Below are positions 1 to 11,449 of a stretch of DNA of 64,000 nt, in pieces. The position numbers and the translations under genes were made by a program. Every line of letters starts with the position of its first letter. Positions within the stretch are counted from its first letter, which is position 1. Under the pieces are notes generated by a model that was given only the letters and a program-made list of their open reading frames with translations, did no database searches and was not told where the DNA came from. The DNA is from Rhizophagus irregularis (lineage: Eukaryota > Glomeromycota > Glomeromycetes > Glomerales > Glomeraceae): assembly GCF_026210795.1 (NCBI RefSeq), contig NC_089439.1, forward strand, positions 868,001-932,000. Reading direction: 5' to 3'.

Positions 1-129
1 AATTTGATTAATCGATCTTCTTCTCGTCATGTTTTATAAAATTTGATAAAGAATCGGTTATAATTAATATGTACTTTAAAATTTAACGAAATTTTGACAA
101 ATGAAGTCAATTTTTCTCTTGAAAATTAA

Positions 130-690
130 AATTTTATGAAATTTTTTTTTAATTTGAAAATTTCGGTTAAAATTGATCCGTTAGCAATTGATTTAATAAA
201 GTTTAATTTCGAGATTTTGATTTAGTCGATTTAATTAAATTTTCAATCATGAGAAATTTTTTTAATTTGAAAATTTCGGTTAAAATTGATCCATTAGCAA
301 TTGATTTAATAAAAGTTTAATTTCGAGATTTTGATTTAGTCGATTTAATTAAATTTTCAATCATGAGAAATTTTTTTAATTTGAATATTTCGGTTAAAAT
401 TGATCCGTTAGCAATTGATTTAATAAAAGTTTAATTTCGAGATTTTGATTTAGTCGATTTAATTAAATTTTCAATCATGAGAAATTTGTTTAATTTGAAT
501 ATTTCGGTTAAAATTGATCCGTTAGCAATTGATTTAATAAAAGTTTAATTTCGAGATTTTGATTTAGTCGATTTAATTAAATTTTCAATCATGAGAAATT
601 TTTTTAATTAATTTGAATATTTCGGTTAAATTGATCCTTTAGTAATTGATTTAATAAAAGTCTAATTTCGATTAGACTTTTTTTAACGAT
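130..690. repeat. 114-base tandem repeat, about 4.7 copies
   Basis: The marker TCAATCATGAGAAATT starts at 243, 357, 471 and 585, giving an exact 114-base period. Copies differ by a few bases and the last one is diverged. No coding potential is seen. It lies just upstream of the broken gene that starts at 974. Confidence 0.9.
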
Positions 691-973
691 TAATTAACTT
701 ATAAATCAAATTTCGGTTTTATTTTTATCAAATAAACTTTTTCCCAGGAAAGCTTATTTTGAATTTATAAAGCTCCATCAATCGAATTTTTTTCGCAAAA
801 ATAATTTTATTTTTTCGATAAACAATTCTCGTAATTTTTATAAAATCTGCAATACATTTTTATATTGATCAACTTTTATATAAATCGAACAATATTTTTC
901 GTCATTTTGAAAGAAAGTTCTACTTTATTTACTAATTTTACTATTCTTCTGTTTATTAAAATCTCTATAAAGA

Positions 974-3324
974 ATGAAACGATCTGGAAAAAAAAGTGTC
1001 GAAAAAAGTCGTCAAGAGTCTTACAAACAAACTTCTTCACAGGAATTTGTAAGTTCCGATTCTTCCAAACAAACGTCGATATCAAAATAACAATCTGCAG
1101 CTTCCGGTTCCGGTTTTGCCAAAACTCAAAAATAAGCGTCGAAACAAGAATCCGCAGCTTCCGGTTCCGGTTCTGCCAAAACTCAAAAACAAGCATCGAA
1201 ACAAGAATCCGCAGCTTCCGGTTCCAGTTCTAACAAAACTCAAAAACAAGCATCGAAACAGGATTCCACAGCTTCCGGTTCCGGTTCTACCAAAACTCAA
1301 AAACAAGTGTTGAAACAGGATTCCGCAGCTTCCGGTTCCGGTTCTACCAAAACTCAAAAACAAGCGTCGAAACAGGATTCCGCAGCTTCTGATTCCGGTA
1401 CTACCAAAACTCAAAAACAAGCGTCGAAACAGGATTCCGCAGCTTCCGGTTCCGGTTCTACCAAAACTCAAAAACAAACGTCGATACCAGAAGCTTCGGA
1501 AGATAATGGGCCATTTCGCTTAGTGGTACCATCCAGCTTGTACTCGCAATAAAGCAGGGTGGTACCACCAATTCGTAATGTAACCGTACATAGGGAATTA
1601 ACGCCCATTACACGCACAGCCGAACCGTATAGGAGCAATGTACATAGGGAATTAACGCCCATTACACGCACCACCGAACCGTATAGAAGCAATGTACGCA
1701 CCGTCGAACCGTATAGGAGCAATGTACGCACCGCCGAACCATATAGGAGAGAATCAACGCCAATTATACGTGAACCTTATAGTAGTAATTGGACTAGAGA
1801 TGTAAATGGTGAGCTACAATTGACTTTTGTATTTATTTTAGAGTTCTGGTCAACTTTAACGTTTTTTTAGAAACGTATGATCTCCGAGAAGAAAATGCCT
1901 ACTTACGGGGAAGAATCGACGAATTAAATCGGCAATTCGATAATGCAAATGGCGAGTTGCGTGACCTACAGCTAGACGTTGGCCAATTACAATCGTATAA
2001 CAATATACTTAGTCAGGAAAATGACGGCTTGCGTCACTGACATTCATCTGACCTTCAAGATATCGAATTTGAAGAGGATCAATGACCAACAAAGCGTAGA
2101 AAAGGAAAAAATACGGTGCGCGATTCTGGAGATGAAATGGAAGTAGATGAAGAAGAAGCTAGGGTTCGTCCAAAAATCCTCTTTCAATGTATGCTTTTAA
2201 CGCTCGCTAAACCGATATTTTGTTCAATTTAGGCCGAGATGAAGACGATTCTAAAAACTTTTCCGATTGAACTAGAATTAATATACGATGAAAAGTTTAG
2301 CAGTGAGTCGAATGATGAAATTCTTTGACAGATTATACCTCGATTAATTGAAGCGATGAAGCCTAGGTATACTCCACGATACAGGCAAGTTAAGTCTTGG
2401 CTTGCCGCTTTACATAAACATCGCAGAGTGCGTTTGTTATATAAACAACGCAGCACTTTAGACAAAGATAATCGTCATCTACATCGAAACAATCAGTTAA
2501 ATGAGGTAAATAATTTCTTTATTATTTCAAAAAAAAAAATCTCATCATTCGTCAAAACTTTAAATATAGAAAAAAGCACGACGAGTTAAAGGCGCAAAAT
2601 CACTTTTCGACAAAAATGACGAAAAACTGGAGAATTATGATCGAAAAGAACTTTTGAATGTTTTAAGCGACAACCGATATCACTCTCCAGAGTATTCTGA
2701 ATCGGATGAGGAGCAACCAGACGGTAAAAGACATATCAATGTTTATAATCCGTCTTGGAGATCTGAAGAGGTTCGATAACTTATTTGTCGTATTTTTATT
2801 TTTTATTTTTTATTTGTTTTATTTTTTTTGTAATAGGATTGATTTTTTTTCTAATAATAGTTAATAGATTTATTACGAAATATCTTGGACCAACACGCTT
2901 TCTCTCTTCAATCTGCACAACTGATACGAACGCAAAATTATGACGATGAGATATATAATATCGTCTCTCGTCATCCACAAAATGCTCCAAATTGGACCTA
3001 CGTGAAGCAGAATACGCTGGCCGATACCGACTTTTCTGAGCCGGAAATGCCGATTCAAACGATGGATAATCTTATAATGGCGGAAGATGCGGAAGTGTTG
3101 GCGGAGATGGATGAAATAGAGGTAATAGAAGATTATGAACCAACTGGAATGGAAGAATCGGAACCAATGGAAGAATCAGAACCAATGGAAGTGAATGAAT
3201 CGGAACCAATTGGAGTGGAAGAATCGCCGGAAACGGAAGATAAAACAGACAAATGGTATAAAATTTGTACTTTAATTTTTGTTTTGAGTTTTTGTTATAC
3301 TAACTTTTTTTCGAATTTTAGATT
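974..3324 (+). pseudogene. Decayed five-intron gene with 19-residue repeats, coiled coil and acidic tail
   Basis: I do not recognise the family. Exons read 974-1808, 1871-2163, 2233-2505, 2570-2770 and 2861-3255, with a last intron 3256-3321 that contains TACTAAC and whose splicing would create a TGA stop. All junctions are GT-AG and keep one frame over 666 codons. The product would have seven 19-residue Ser/Ala/Lys/Gln repeats, an Arg/Pro/Tyr-rich repeat segment, a heptad-like coiled coil (around 1873-2037), a basic KRRKGK stretch, a basic region (around 2350-2640) and an acidic tail of repeated ESEPM motifs. Six in-frame stops break it: TAA at 1088, 1133 and 1550; TGA at 2038, 2083 and 2326. 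No frameshift was needed. The donor at 2164 (GTTCGT) is atypical and the 3-prime end is tentative. It is probably a recently dead copy; a translated allele elsewhere is possible. Confidence 0.7.
1079..1477 (+). repeat. 57-base in-frame tandem repeat, 7 copies
   Basis: Units start at 1079, 1136, 1193, 1250, 1307, 1364 and 1421 and encode a 19-residue repeat around KTQKQASKQDSAASGSGST. Units differ mainly by CG to TG or CG to CA changes, for example GCGTCG against GTGTTG at 1307 and GCG against GCA at 1193 and 1250. Two of the host gene's stop codons lie in the first two units, where other units have CAA. Confidence 0.95.
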
Positions 3325-3359
3325 GATTCGTCAGTTTTTTTTTGGATTTTTTTTTTGAA

Positions 3360-3675
3360 AATTATGGGTTTTTTTGTGGAATTGTGGATAGGATTTTTTT
3401 ATCATTTTCGTATTATTTTCGTAGGAAATTTTATCATTTTAGTATTATTTTCGTATTATTTTTGTAGGAAATTTTTATTATTTTCGTATTATTTTCGTAG
3501 GAAATTTTTATTATTTTAGTATTATTTTCGTATTATTTTCGTAGGAAATTTTTATTATTTTAGTATTATTTTTGTATTATTGTTGTAGGAAATTTTTATT
3601 ATTTTCGTATTATTTTCGTAGGAAAATTTTATCATTTTAGTATTATTTTTGTATTATTTTTGTAGGAAATTTTTG
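3360..3675. repeat. Nested 33/44-base tandem repeat built on an 11-base unit
   Basis: GTAGGAAATTTT recurs at 3421, 3464, 3497, 3541, 3585, 3618 and 3662, so spacings are about 33 or 44 bases, multiples of an 11-base unit close to TATTATTTTCG. It lies immediately downstream of the decayed gene. Confidence 0.85.
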
Positions 3676-4346
3676 CGATTTAATTAAAATAATTGGTAAA
3701 TCAATCGAAATAAAATCGCTGTTTTAAAACTTAAATTTGCTAAATTTCGTCAAAATTATTATGGTCGATTTTATTTATTTTTGCAAATCGGCAAATTAAA
3801 TCAATATCGATTTTTAGACGAATAGTCGATTGTTTATGACGAATTTCAATTGCATGGCAGGTTCAAATTTTATTGATATGTACAGCCGATTTTTTTAACT
3901 AATTCTGAAACTTTGCCAATTTCTAATTGCGAGTGGCAGGCGTTACGGTGCAAATCGCCTATAAAATTAGTTGCCGATTTTTTTGGTACTGATCGGCTAA
4001 TGTCAGACCGAATTTTGTCCAACATTCGGCAATTTAAAATTTTGCTGAAATGGACTATTCTGACCAGTGTTATTTTCATATGCTAGAATTGTCATTTGAA
4101 CAAGAACACAATAAAAGCGTTAGGAGGTTAAGCGAGATAAGTTCATTATCACCACCATCACATATAGAAGCATCTATGAATCCATCTACAAGATGGTGCT
4201 TTTTATGGGGTTATTGTACTTTGGTGAAAAAAAGTGAAATATTGGGTGATTTTCAACATTGCGCAGAAATTTGTGTAATGCCTTCCAACTTCCAAGCTGA
4301 TGATCACTGCTCAGACGACATTTAAATCATGAATAGTTTATAATAA
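3676..4346. other. Spacer with two weak short ORFs
   Basis: A 91-codon plus-strand frame (4050-4325) and a 69-codon minus-strand frame (3870-4079) overlap at their starts. Both have less biased composition than the surrounding DNA, so one may be a remnant of a gene or element. I recognise neither, and neither has a convincing intron or promoter. Treat as unassigned. Confidence 0.3.
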
Positions 4347-4354
4347 GCCACGAG

Positions 4355-4798
4355 TATAGTTGCCGCCGAAATTATTATTACGGTTACGGCACGTGCCGTA
4401 ATCACCGTAATTAAAACCGTAAACCGTAATTGCCGTAATGCCGTAATGCCGTAATTTAACTTGACGCCGTAATGCCGTAGTGTAATATGCCGTAAATAAA
4501 TAAGACTAAACTTAATTTCAGCCGTTCGTAATGCCCGGTCAACTTTTTTTAGCATTATGTCACGTGACGTTACACCAATTTCCAAAAAAGGAAATTTTGT
4601 CCCTCAATAAATCAAAGAAATGGGTTACATAAGGTTACACAAGGTTCTAAAAAAGGAGATCTTTTTGCCGATCATTTGGTATTATTCAAGTCACGTGATC
4701 ATAATTAATTACGGCATTTTATTACAGTTACGGCATTATTTACGACATATGCCGTAATGCCGTAATGCCATAATTAGGGAATTTCGACGGCACCTATA
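4355..4798. mobile_element. 444-base non-autonomous hAT-like MITE with 8-base target duplication
   Basis: The ends form imperfect terminal inverted repeats of the pattern TATAGNTGCCGNCGAAATT. The element is flanked on both sides by GCCACGAG (4347-4354 and 4799-4806), an exact 8-base target-site duplication as expected for hAT transposases. The interior holds many GCCGTAAT/ATTACGGC repeats near both ends, which make subterminal hairpins. It has no transposase ORF, so it would have been moved in trans. Confidence 0.85.
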
Positions 4799-5060
4799 GC
4801 CACGAGTTTCGACTGATAACTAGCAAGCATCTTCTCAATATTACTCTTTAAAAGTTTCTCGATATTGTCAAAGTTTTATATTCTTATTAATCTCTGTTCT
4901 CAAATATTAAAGGTGAGATTTATAGTAATATTCAAATGACAGACGGTGAAGGACTTCAGTTAGATCTGTATTACCTATAAAAAGTGAAAAAAAAGTTAAC
5001 TTCACGCGTCATCTTTCTTCTTCTGTTATGTACCTTAAAAAGATATAAACAGATGACAAT

Positions 5061-5417
5061 ATGAAGTTTGTCAATTCGTTTTCGTACTTACCTAGCAATG
5101 AAAGTATTTATTGTTTTGACCTAGGAGGAAATGTAGTTTTACGAATCAAAACAATTTTTTCTCCTAACGCACAAATTTATTTCACTGACACCAACAACCC
5201 GCCTAATAATATAGCAATCCCACCTGAAATTGCTGTCAGAGATACAACCAGAAACCTTATCCTACCTCAAGCATGTTTTCAACCACTTGGTTATTATTTG
5301 ATACTTTGGTATTACAGCTACGAAATAACTTGTAACAATCAAGTAGTTGTTGTATTATCAAATCAAGAACAGCAGTCTATCTGTACAACTCGCCGACAGA
5401 TTAGTTCATTTTCTTGA
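5061..5417 (+). CDS. Hypothetical protein, 118 residues, single exon
   Basis: This ORF runs without interruption from ATG at 5061 to TGA at 5415-5417. Its composition is balanced, with alternating hydrophobic segments, many Asn/Pro/Ile, and few of the Lys/Phe/Leu runs expected of chance AT-rich frames. There is no N-terminal signal peptide or membrane helix; two Cys-containing segments (around residues 75 and 95) and the strand-like pattern suggest a small beta-rich protein. I do not recognise the family and give no function. A pyrimidine-rich stretch at 5005-5030 lies upstream. It could also be an exon of a longer gene, because no partner exons were resolved. It is one of only three undamaged coding regions in the window. 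Confidence 0.5.
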   Translation: MKFVNSFSYLPSNESIYCFDLGGNVVLRIKTIFSPNAQIYFTDTNNPPNNIAIPPEIAVRDTTRNLILPQACFQPLGYYLILWYYSYEITCNNQVVVVLSNQEQQSICTTRRQISSFS

Positions 5418-5739
5418 TTGATGTTTATTTTTCCTGTGCTTTTTCCTTAGTTTGTCAATTTTCATTCTATTATCTTCTCGCACTGATTTACCTTTACAAC
5501 AGTTCATTTGTTATGCGTTTTATATAGCATATTGTATTAATGATACTTGCATAATTTGCTTTATTGCATAAATAATTTTATAAATTAAAAGTTATTTAAT
5601 GGCACAGTGAAAAATTTATTGCTAAATTCATTCTATGCGATATGAAAATATGCCGATTGGCTAAGTAAAAACGAAAGTAATAAAATGATATTAGAGTAGA
5701 TCACGTTTAAAGGGAGGAGTAAAGCATGAAATATCATGC

Positions 5740-8507
5740 CCGCAGGCTTAGGCCTTTTACATAGTAAAAATAGCGGTTCCATCTTACTCCGCATTACTTT
5801 CTAAGTTCATAAACAATTTCAAATAATGTACTCATATATCCATCCTTCTTAATATTTCTTTCTTAAAGCCCTTAAACTGTAGCTTTCTTAATATTGCCAT
5901 CTAATGCACGAATATCTCTTCCAAGGTGATTTGATGCTGATCACCCACTAGCAATGACCACTACATTTCATCTTTACGTTAATACTTCATTACAATTAAA
6001 ATTTGGTTTGCAGTGAGTGATTGAAGAAAATTTTATGAAGGATAAATGGATAATGATTAAATTAATGAATAAGGCATTTTTATTTTTTGTATGCATTTTT
6101 TATTATTGAAATTATTATTATTTACATGGCCCAATATTTTCAAAAATAAAGATTCATGATCGCTATCATCATAATTAAAAAAATGCCATCAGCCTTGCGT
6201 GCCAAAGCACCTGTACCATAAATCAATTCACCCATTCTTTTAATATTTTTAGAGATTTTTACCCACAAGAGAACATTTTGCGGCTAATATTTACTATGTC
6301 TGCTTCTATCAACCTATTTTCAATAAAAATGATTCATATTAAGTGATTGGTTCATAATCATTGATGAAAATGATTTTAGTACCTTTCTTTATATTCGTCA
6401 CCAGATAAATCATATTCTCCCAATTCGAAGTTATTAACATTTCCTGCAAATTTCGGTAGGAGGGTATAGTTCAATAGAATTTTTACGGTCATCATGTTTG
6501 ATGTTTCATCTTGATTGTCCGATTGATATTGAATCTTTGCAATTCAGTCCTCGTTATAATCAACCGCTTGTCTTATCTCTTAAAACATAATGTTTTTTAT
6601 CTGTAGCTGACTTTTCCTAGGTGATATACCGAATAAATTAATAAAAGTTGGAATAATTGAGTAGCAATAAAAAAGTGTGACAATTACCCATTTACCTTTT
6701 TTTCATATTCAGCATTAATGGTTTGTTCCACACCTACGATTATATCTTTTAAATTTGTTTGCATCATTTTCGTTTACACAAGAAGCAGATGCAGATAAAC
6801 TCTAATTTTGTGCGAGTATGAAAAGATGAGAAAACATTGTGGTGAGAATCTTCGCAGGATCACCATCAAAATCAATGCATCATATATATATTATATATTC
6901 ACCTCCAAATATTCAGGACCTTCTACAAAGATATCATTAGAAACATTTAAACCCTTTTTGAGTAAGACACTGTCAGTTGGAATGTTTGCGGTTAATAAAC
7001 AAAGACAGAATAAATATTGTTGATGTTTACCTCATCGGAATAGGTATTTTCAGTCTCCTCTATATTTTTCGCTGTGAAGAAAAAGTTTGTGAAAAAATAA
7101 GGACAAAAAATAATTTTATAGGATTGTGGTTTGCTTTACCTTTTTCGGGTTGCAATTTCACTGTTTTTGAATTCCTGATCGGTAGCCTTCTTGTATTTCA
7201 TACACGAAATATTAGCTATACCTAAAGACATGAGATCCACGTACAGTGAGGTATGACCCAGACAAGAACCTTAGTATGAAAATTTTGTGAATGAATGATA
7301 ATAATATTTCTCAACTGGCATATTCTTAATTTCATGATTTCCCATAAGGTCGACTTTAAATCTTGAACGTCAGACAAACTTAAAATTCGCCTGCACTCCA
7401 ACACTAGATTCGTGACTCGCCTTAAAAGCTTGAATGACACAAGTCATAAAAACCCATCTAATTTCTTGTACATAATTTTTAACAAAGTTCTTGAACTTAC
7501 CTTTCTATATACAACTAATAATTGTTGTGCTCATCCTCGCCTTTTCCTTCATAAACTTTAATAAATGTTTCGAGAGATGTGAGGTAAATATTTATTTTCT
7601 GATCGACTCGCAAAAAAACAGATAGCTTTTCCATTTCCTGTCCTTTTAACTCGATAGCTAGGGTAAAGATAGAATGTCTTTCGGTTACTATTGTGATGCA
7701 AGACATCTTGTCCTTCCTAAACACAAAGATCCATAGTGAGAAATTGCTTCGTCCCCATACAAGTACAACCTTCCATGTACATAGCTTAATTTTTGTGGGA
7801 AAGTTCCACGAATTGCTGCATGTCTTATATAATAAAGGCGAGGTAGAAGATTAGCGTTATCGTATGATGTCAAAAAAGCTGAGAAAAGAGAAATTTTCAT
7901 ACCTCTTCTGGCTCTTCATATGGTGATTAACCTTGCAACTAGGCTAACGCCTGAGCGATCTCAAAATTGTAAAGTCATCAGCTTTTCACAACATATAGGT
8001 TTGACAATATTATTCGCTTATGAAATAGGTTCTGTACCGCAACTTAACATTCATTCACATTTTTTCTCACAGTTGTTAAAGAAAAAAAAGATAAGAGTTG
8101 TAACGTTAGCACGTTTTACGCTTTCGTATATGAATTTAATGTCGTACAATCCTGCAATGATCACTGGATTTGAATTACCAAATTTGCAGATTAGTGTCTG
8201 TAGCAATTCCTATGATAATTAAATTGCTAACTGGTTTGGTTTTGTACTGTTTACTTTTTACTTTAATAAATTGACTTACAATCTTTTAGTGCAAGAAAAA
8301 AAAAAACAAATAAATTGCTAATTGATTTTTTAGATTAGGACATGAACATGCAATAGTACGAACACCCGAATGACCAACATATACACAATCAGTCTGTATA
8401 AATAGTTCTTTTGCACCGGATTTTTTCGTGTCTATGCTACCAAGTGGATTAATTGATTTGTAAGTTGGAAAGGAAAAATTAACAAAAGTAGTTTTTCTAT
8501 CATTCAT
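5740..8507 (-). pseudogene. Decayed multi-exon gene, unknown family
   Basis: Reading from 8507 down, several stretches look clearly coding: 8507-8310 (starts MNDRKTTFVNF), 8215-7690, 7724-7515, 7495-7140 and, lower down, short exons separated by canonical GT-AG introns at 7072-7139, 6970-7030, 6617-6695 and 6314-6382 (61-79 bases, normal for this genome). A further coding-like stretch lies near 5740-5950. Between these boundaries the frame is broken by several TGA/TAA codons (for example four in 8090-7900) and by at least two frameshifts, one in a T run near 7725 and one near 7500. I do not recognise the product. Exon order is reasonable, but the lower end is uncertain, and more than one decayed gene could be merged here. 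Confidence 0.5.
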
Positions 8508-8519
8508 CGGTAAGATACA

Positions 8520-9600
8520 GACAGTATCAGACTATCAGCCTAACAATTTTTTTTTTTAAAAAAAAAAACGATTTATGTGCTGAAATATAAGTATAAACAT
8601 CCATTTTATTTTTTTTATACGTAATAAATAAAAAAATGAACATTTTTTGTTATTCATTTACATTCAGTTTCTTCTTTGTAAAAAAAAAAAATAAATAAAA
8701 GTAAAATCATTTTTTTGTTTGTTTATTTCGTTCATTTTATTCTTCCTGAATCATACAAATTATATAACAAATGAAAACTACCTAGAAAGAAATTCGGAAG
8801 TTTTATCGTTTTATCAGTTGATAAGAGAATAGATGGTAGTTCAAAACTTGTAATCGGCTATAATACTGTACCGCAAAAGAAATAATTAACCACATTTTCT
8901 TTATCATGATCATTTTATTACAACATCATGATAATGTCAAATCACCATTGTTAAAATTACTTATTTATTACAGTATGAGGTTTAATTTATAAATTATTTT
9001 TATTCTAATCTTAATATAAACAGTAATATATTACAATGACGTGATAATCATTTATTGTCTTAGGGTTGGTACGACCGGTCCGTACATTATATTAAATTAA
9101 TATAACCTAGTTTGATTAGTACACTTGTGGACACTAGTCTATTATTGAAGACCTTGTTGATATGTTTGATACCGTAAGGAAGAAACAGCAAACATGCGGT
9201 TTAAAACTTATGATTGTTCTACCTCGGGTATTATTGCTTATGTCATGTTAAATTCATAGTGAATACTGAATACTTTAGATGATCCAAAGATGGCAAATGA
9301 TATCTGAATATCAAATCGTTTTTTTTTTACTGGTCATACACTCATGCTAGATTAAACCCAAGGAAGCCCACGCGGCAAAATATAATATATCAGACATTGA
9401 TTATGGCTCCACGCCCACATTATAAACATTATAAATGCAATACATTTCTGAAATTAACATTGTCTTTGATAAAATGGAATTAACTAAATGACAAATTTCT
9501 CATTTTACTATTATTATGGCGAAATACAATAGGAGGGAAGTTTAAATATTAAACGTAGTGAAGCATATCTCCTAATGAACAACATCAGTCTGTATTTTTA
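8520..9600. other. AT-rich spacer, nothing recognised
   Basis: Homopolymer A and T runs dominate 8520-8720. Near 9070 there is a near-palindrome around GTACGACCGGTCCGTAC that could be the end of an old mobile element, but I found no partner. Confidence 0.4.
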
Positions 9601-9615
9601 GTTTTAAAAAAAATC

Positions 9616-9798
9616 ATGTATAGTATAAATTATAACTCCAAAGGTAATATAAATTCTGTAAGTTCTACTAACGTTCAAATAAATAATTCTATGTATCATA
9701 AGTATAAGGACTTGATTTTTGATAAAAGTAAAATTCTGAGTATGTCTGAATTAGTATCGAAATACTTTAATAGAGCATTCAAATTGCGCGAAACGTAA
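9616..9798 (+). CDS. Possible small protein or exon, 60 residues
   Basis: A 60-codon ORF, rich in Ser/Asn/Lys, with a plausible helical C-terminal half. No homology is recognised and no introns were found around it. It could be a chance frame in AT-rich DNA or an exon of a lost gene. Confidence 0.2.
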   Translation: MYSINYNSKGNINSVSSTNVQINNSMYHKYKDLIFDKSKILSMSELVSKYFNRAFKLRET

Positions 9799-9829
9799 AG
9801 CCCTATTCTGGTTGTTTTTTATTGCTTCA

Positions 9830-10760
9830 AAATATCTTGCGATCAACTTCAGTATTAGTCATATGACTAGCCGAACTCGTTTTATAAAATTTAAATTATT
9901 TTTTTTTTTTACGGGTTTGTTTCATAACTTTTTTTAAAAAATCTTTTTTTTTTACTTTTTTTTAAATATTATTTATTTACTCCTATGATTGTTATGAACC
10001 GTTTTATAACTTTTTGAATTAATTTTTTTTTTACGTTTAAGTTGTATCAAACAAATATTTTCATCGAAGTATTAAGAAAGAGGATACAAATGAGCGTTTA
10101 TACCGAATAGTGTTGGCTGCAGTAATAGTTGCAACAGCTTGTAAAGGATTGTGAGTTTGTGACGTATTTGCCGTAAAGTTGTAACTTTATGCCGTAATAA
10201 CCGTAGTGAGTAATGATCAAAATGGGTGTAATGTCTGAAATAGTTGCAATGTTTGATAAATACTAATCATACATTAGATAAGTTCTAACTATAAAAGTGA
10301 AAAATTAATAAATAAATATTTTAATAAGGACCCATTCACATTTACCGTATAGAATCTAACTTACAACAAAACTTAATTCCAGCCGAAATTAGGTTTTTTA
10401 CTTGTCCAATTTTTTGGTAAAATATTGTCATCAGACCGATAATAACTGTGATTTCAATCACAAATTAGCACTGACCACACTTTATTACGATAATCCGAAA
10501 CTAGGGTTGCGCAACCCAGGTTGTAAATCTGAAATGCCATAATTATTATTAACTGCAACCCAACATTAGTACCGAACTAATAGAATGCAGAATTGCAGAT
10601 GCTATAGCAGCAAAAAATTTTTTGTTTTATTGTTTAAAACAATTGTGAAATTTTCTTTTAAACAATGATCGTGAATAGCACCATATTTGGTTAATTACCA
10701 TTAAAGCGAGTGGCAATAACTAAATTAGAACGGAAGTCAATATTAATTATTTCAAAACAA
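9830..10760. other. AT-rich spacer with dispersed repeat and a perfect palindrome
   Basis: No gene is seen. The 14-base palindrome GGGTTGCGCAACCC sits at 10504-10517. The segment 10565-10680 (marker TTTGTTTTATTGTTTAAA) recurs at about 30850-30955, so it is a dispersed repeat. Confidence 0.5.
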
Positions 10761-10769
10761 AAAAAAAAA

Positions 10770-11440
10770 TGAAAATTAGCGTTCACTGTAGTACCGCAGT
10801 AGTAAGAGCGTACATCTGATCTTTAGGTTCCTGATCATAAAAGACAAAAAGAAAATAATTAGTAAGAATACATAGAATTAATATTTTGGAACGAAAAAAA
10901 ATCGAAAAATTTTTTTAAAAAAAATTATAAAAAATTGAGAATTTGTGCTTACTGTAGTGCTGCAATGATTAGCACCCGTGAATTCTCAATCCTAAAAGAC
11001 AAAAAAGAAAAATTTTTTAGAAAAGATGATATAATAGTAAAAAAAAATAAAGTAGAAAAAAAAGTTATTTAAAAATGAAAAAAAAATGAAATTGGTGCTT
11101 ACTAGTACCACAGTGGTAAGCGTATTTCCTAATCTGTGAGTTCTTGATCTGAAAGGATGAAAGATGAAATTTTTAAAAATAATAAAAAAAATATTGATAT
11201 TAGTAAAAAAAATAAAAAAAAATAGTAAAAAAAATTTTGAATGGAAGAATCAGCACTCACCGTAGTACCTTAGCAGTAAGAATGCCATCTGATAAGGACG
11301 AAAAATATGTAAATATTTTTTTTTTTAGAAAAGTAATCAATCAGAAAAAAAATTATTTCAAATGAAAAAAAATTGGAATTGGCGATTTCCGTAGTGCCAC
11401 AGCGGTAAATTCATCTCGTTCCCAATACAAAGGGATGAAA
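10770..11440 (+). repeat. Five diverged tandem units with tRNA-like box A (SINE-like)
   Basis: A motif close to CGTAGTACCGCAGTGGTAAG recurs at about 10788, 10954, 11103, 11262 and 11391 (spacing 129-166), each followed by a segment like ATCTGATC and then an A/G-rich tail. The motif resembles the D-arm/box A of a tRNA. Single related copies occur near 12340, 12690, 28085, 40250 and 40785. None folds convincingly into a full tRNA, so I call it a decayed tRNA-derived SINE-like array, not tRNA genes. Confidence 0.45.
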
Positions 11441-11449
11441 AAAAGTTTT

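Noticed and set aside
865..1477. ORFs at 865-1233 (+), 1116-1313 (+), 876-1196 (-) and 1082-1477 (-)
   Set aside because: They are shadow frames of the 57-base repeat. The real frame starts at 974.
974..8507. All premature stops in the decayed genes could have come from C to T changes in CAA, CGA or CAG
   Set aside because: Every stop codon can be derived this way, so it is not evidence by itself. I kept only the comparison with sibling 57-base units and the CG to TG/CA differences.
10780..11420. tRNA genes
   Set aside because: Only a box A-like part is visible; no full cloverleaf or anticodon stem could be drawn.
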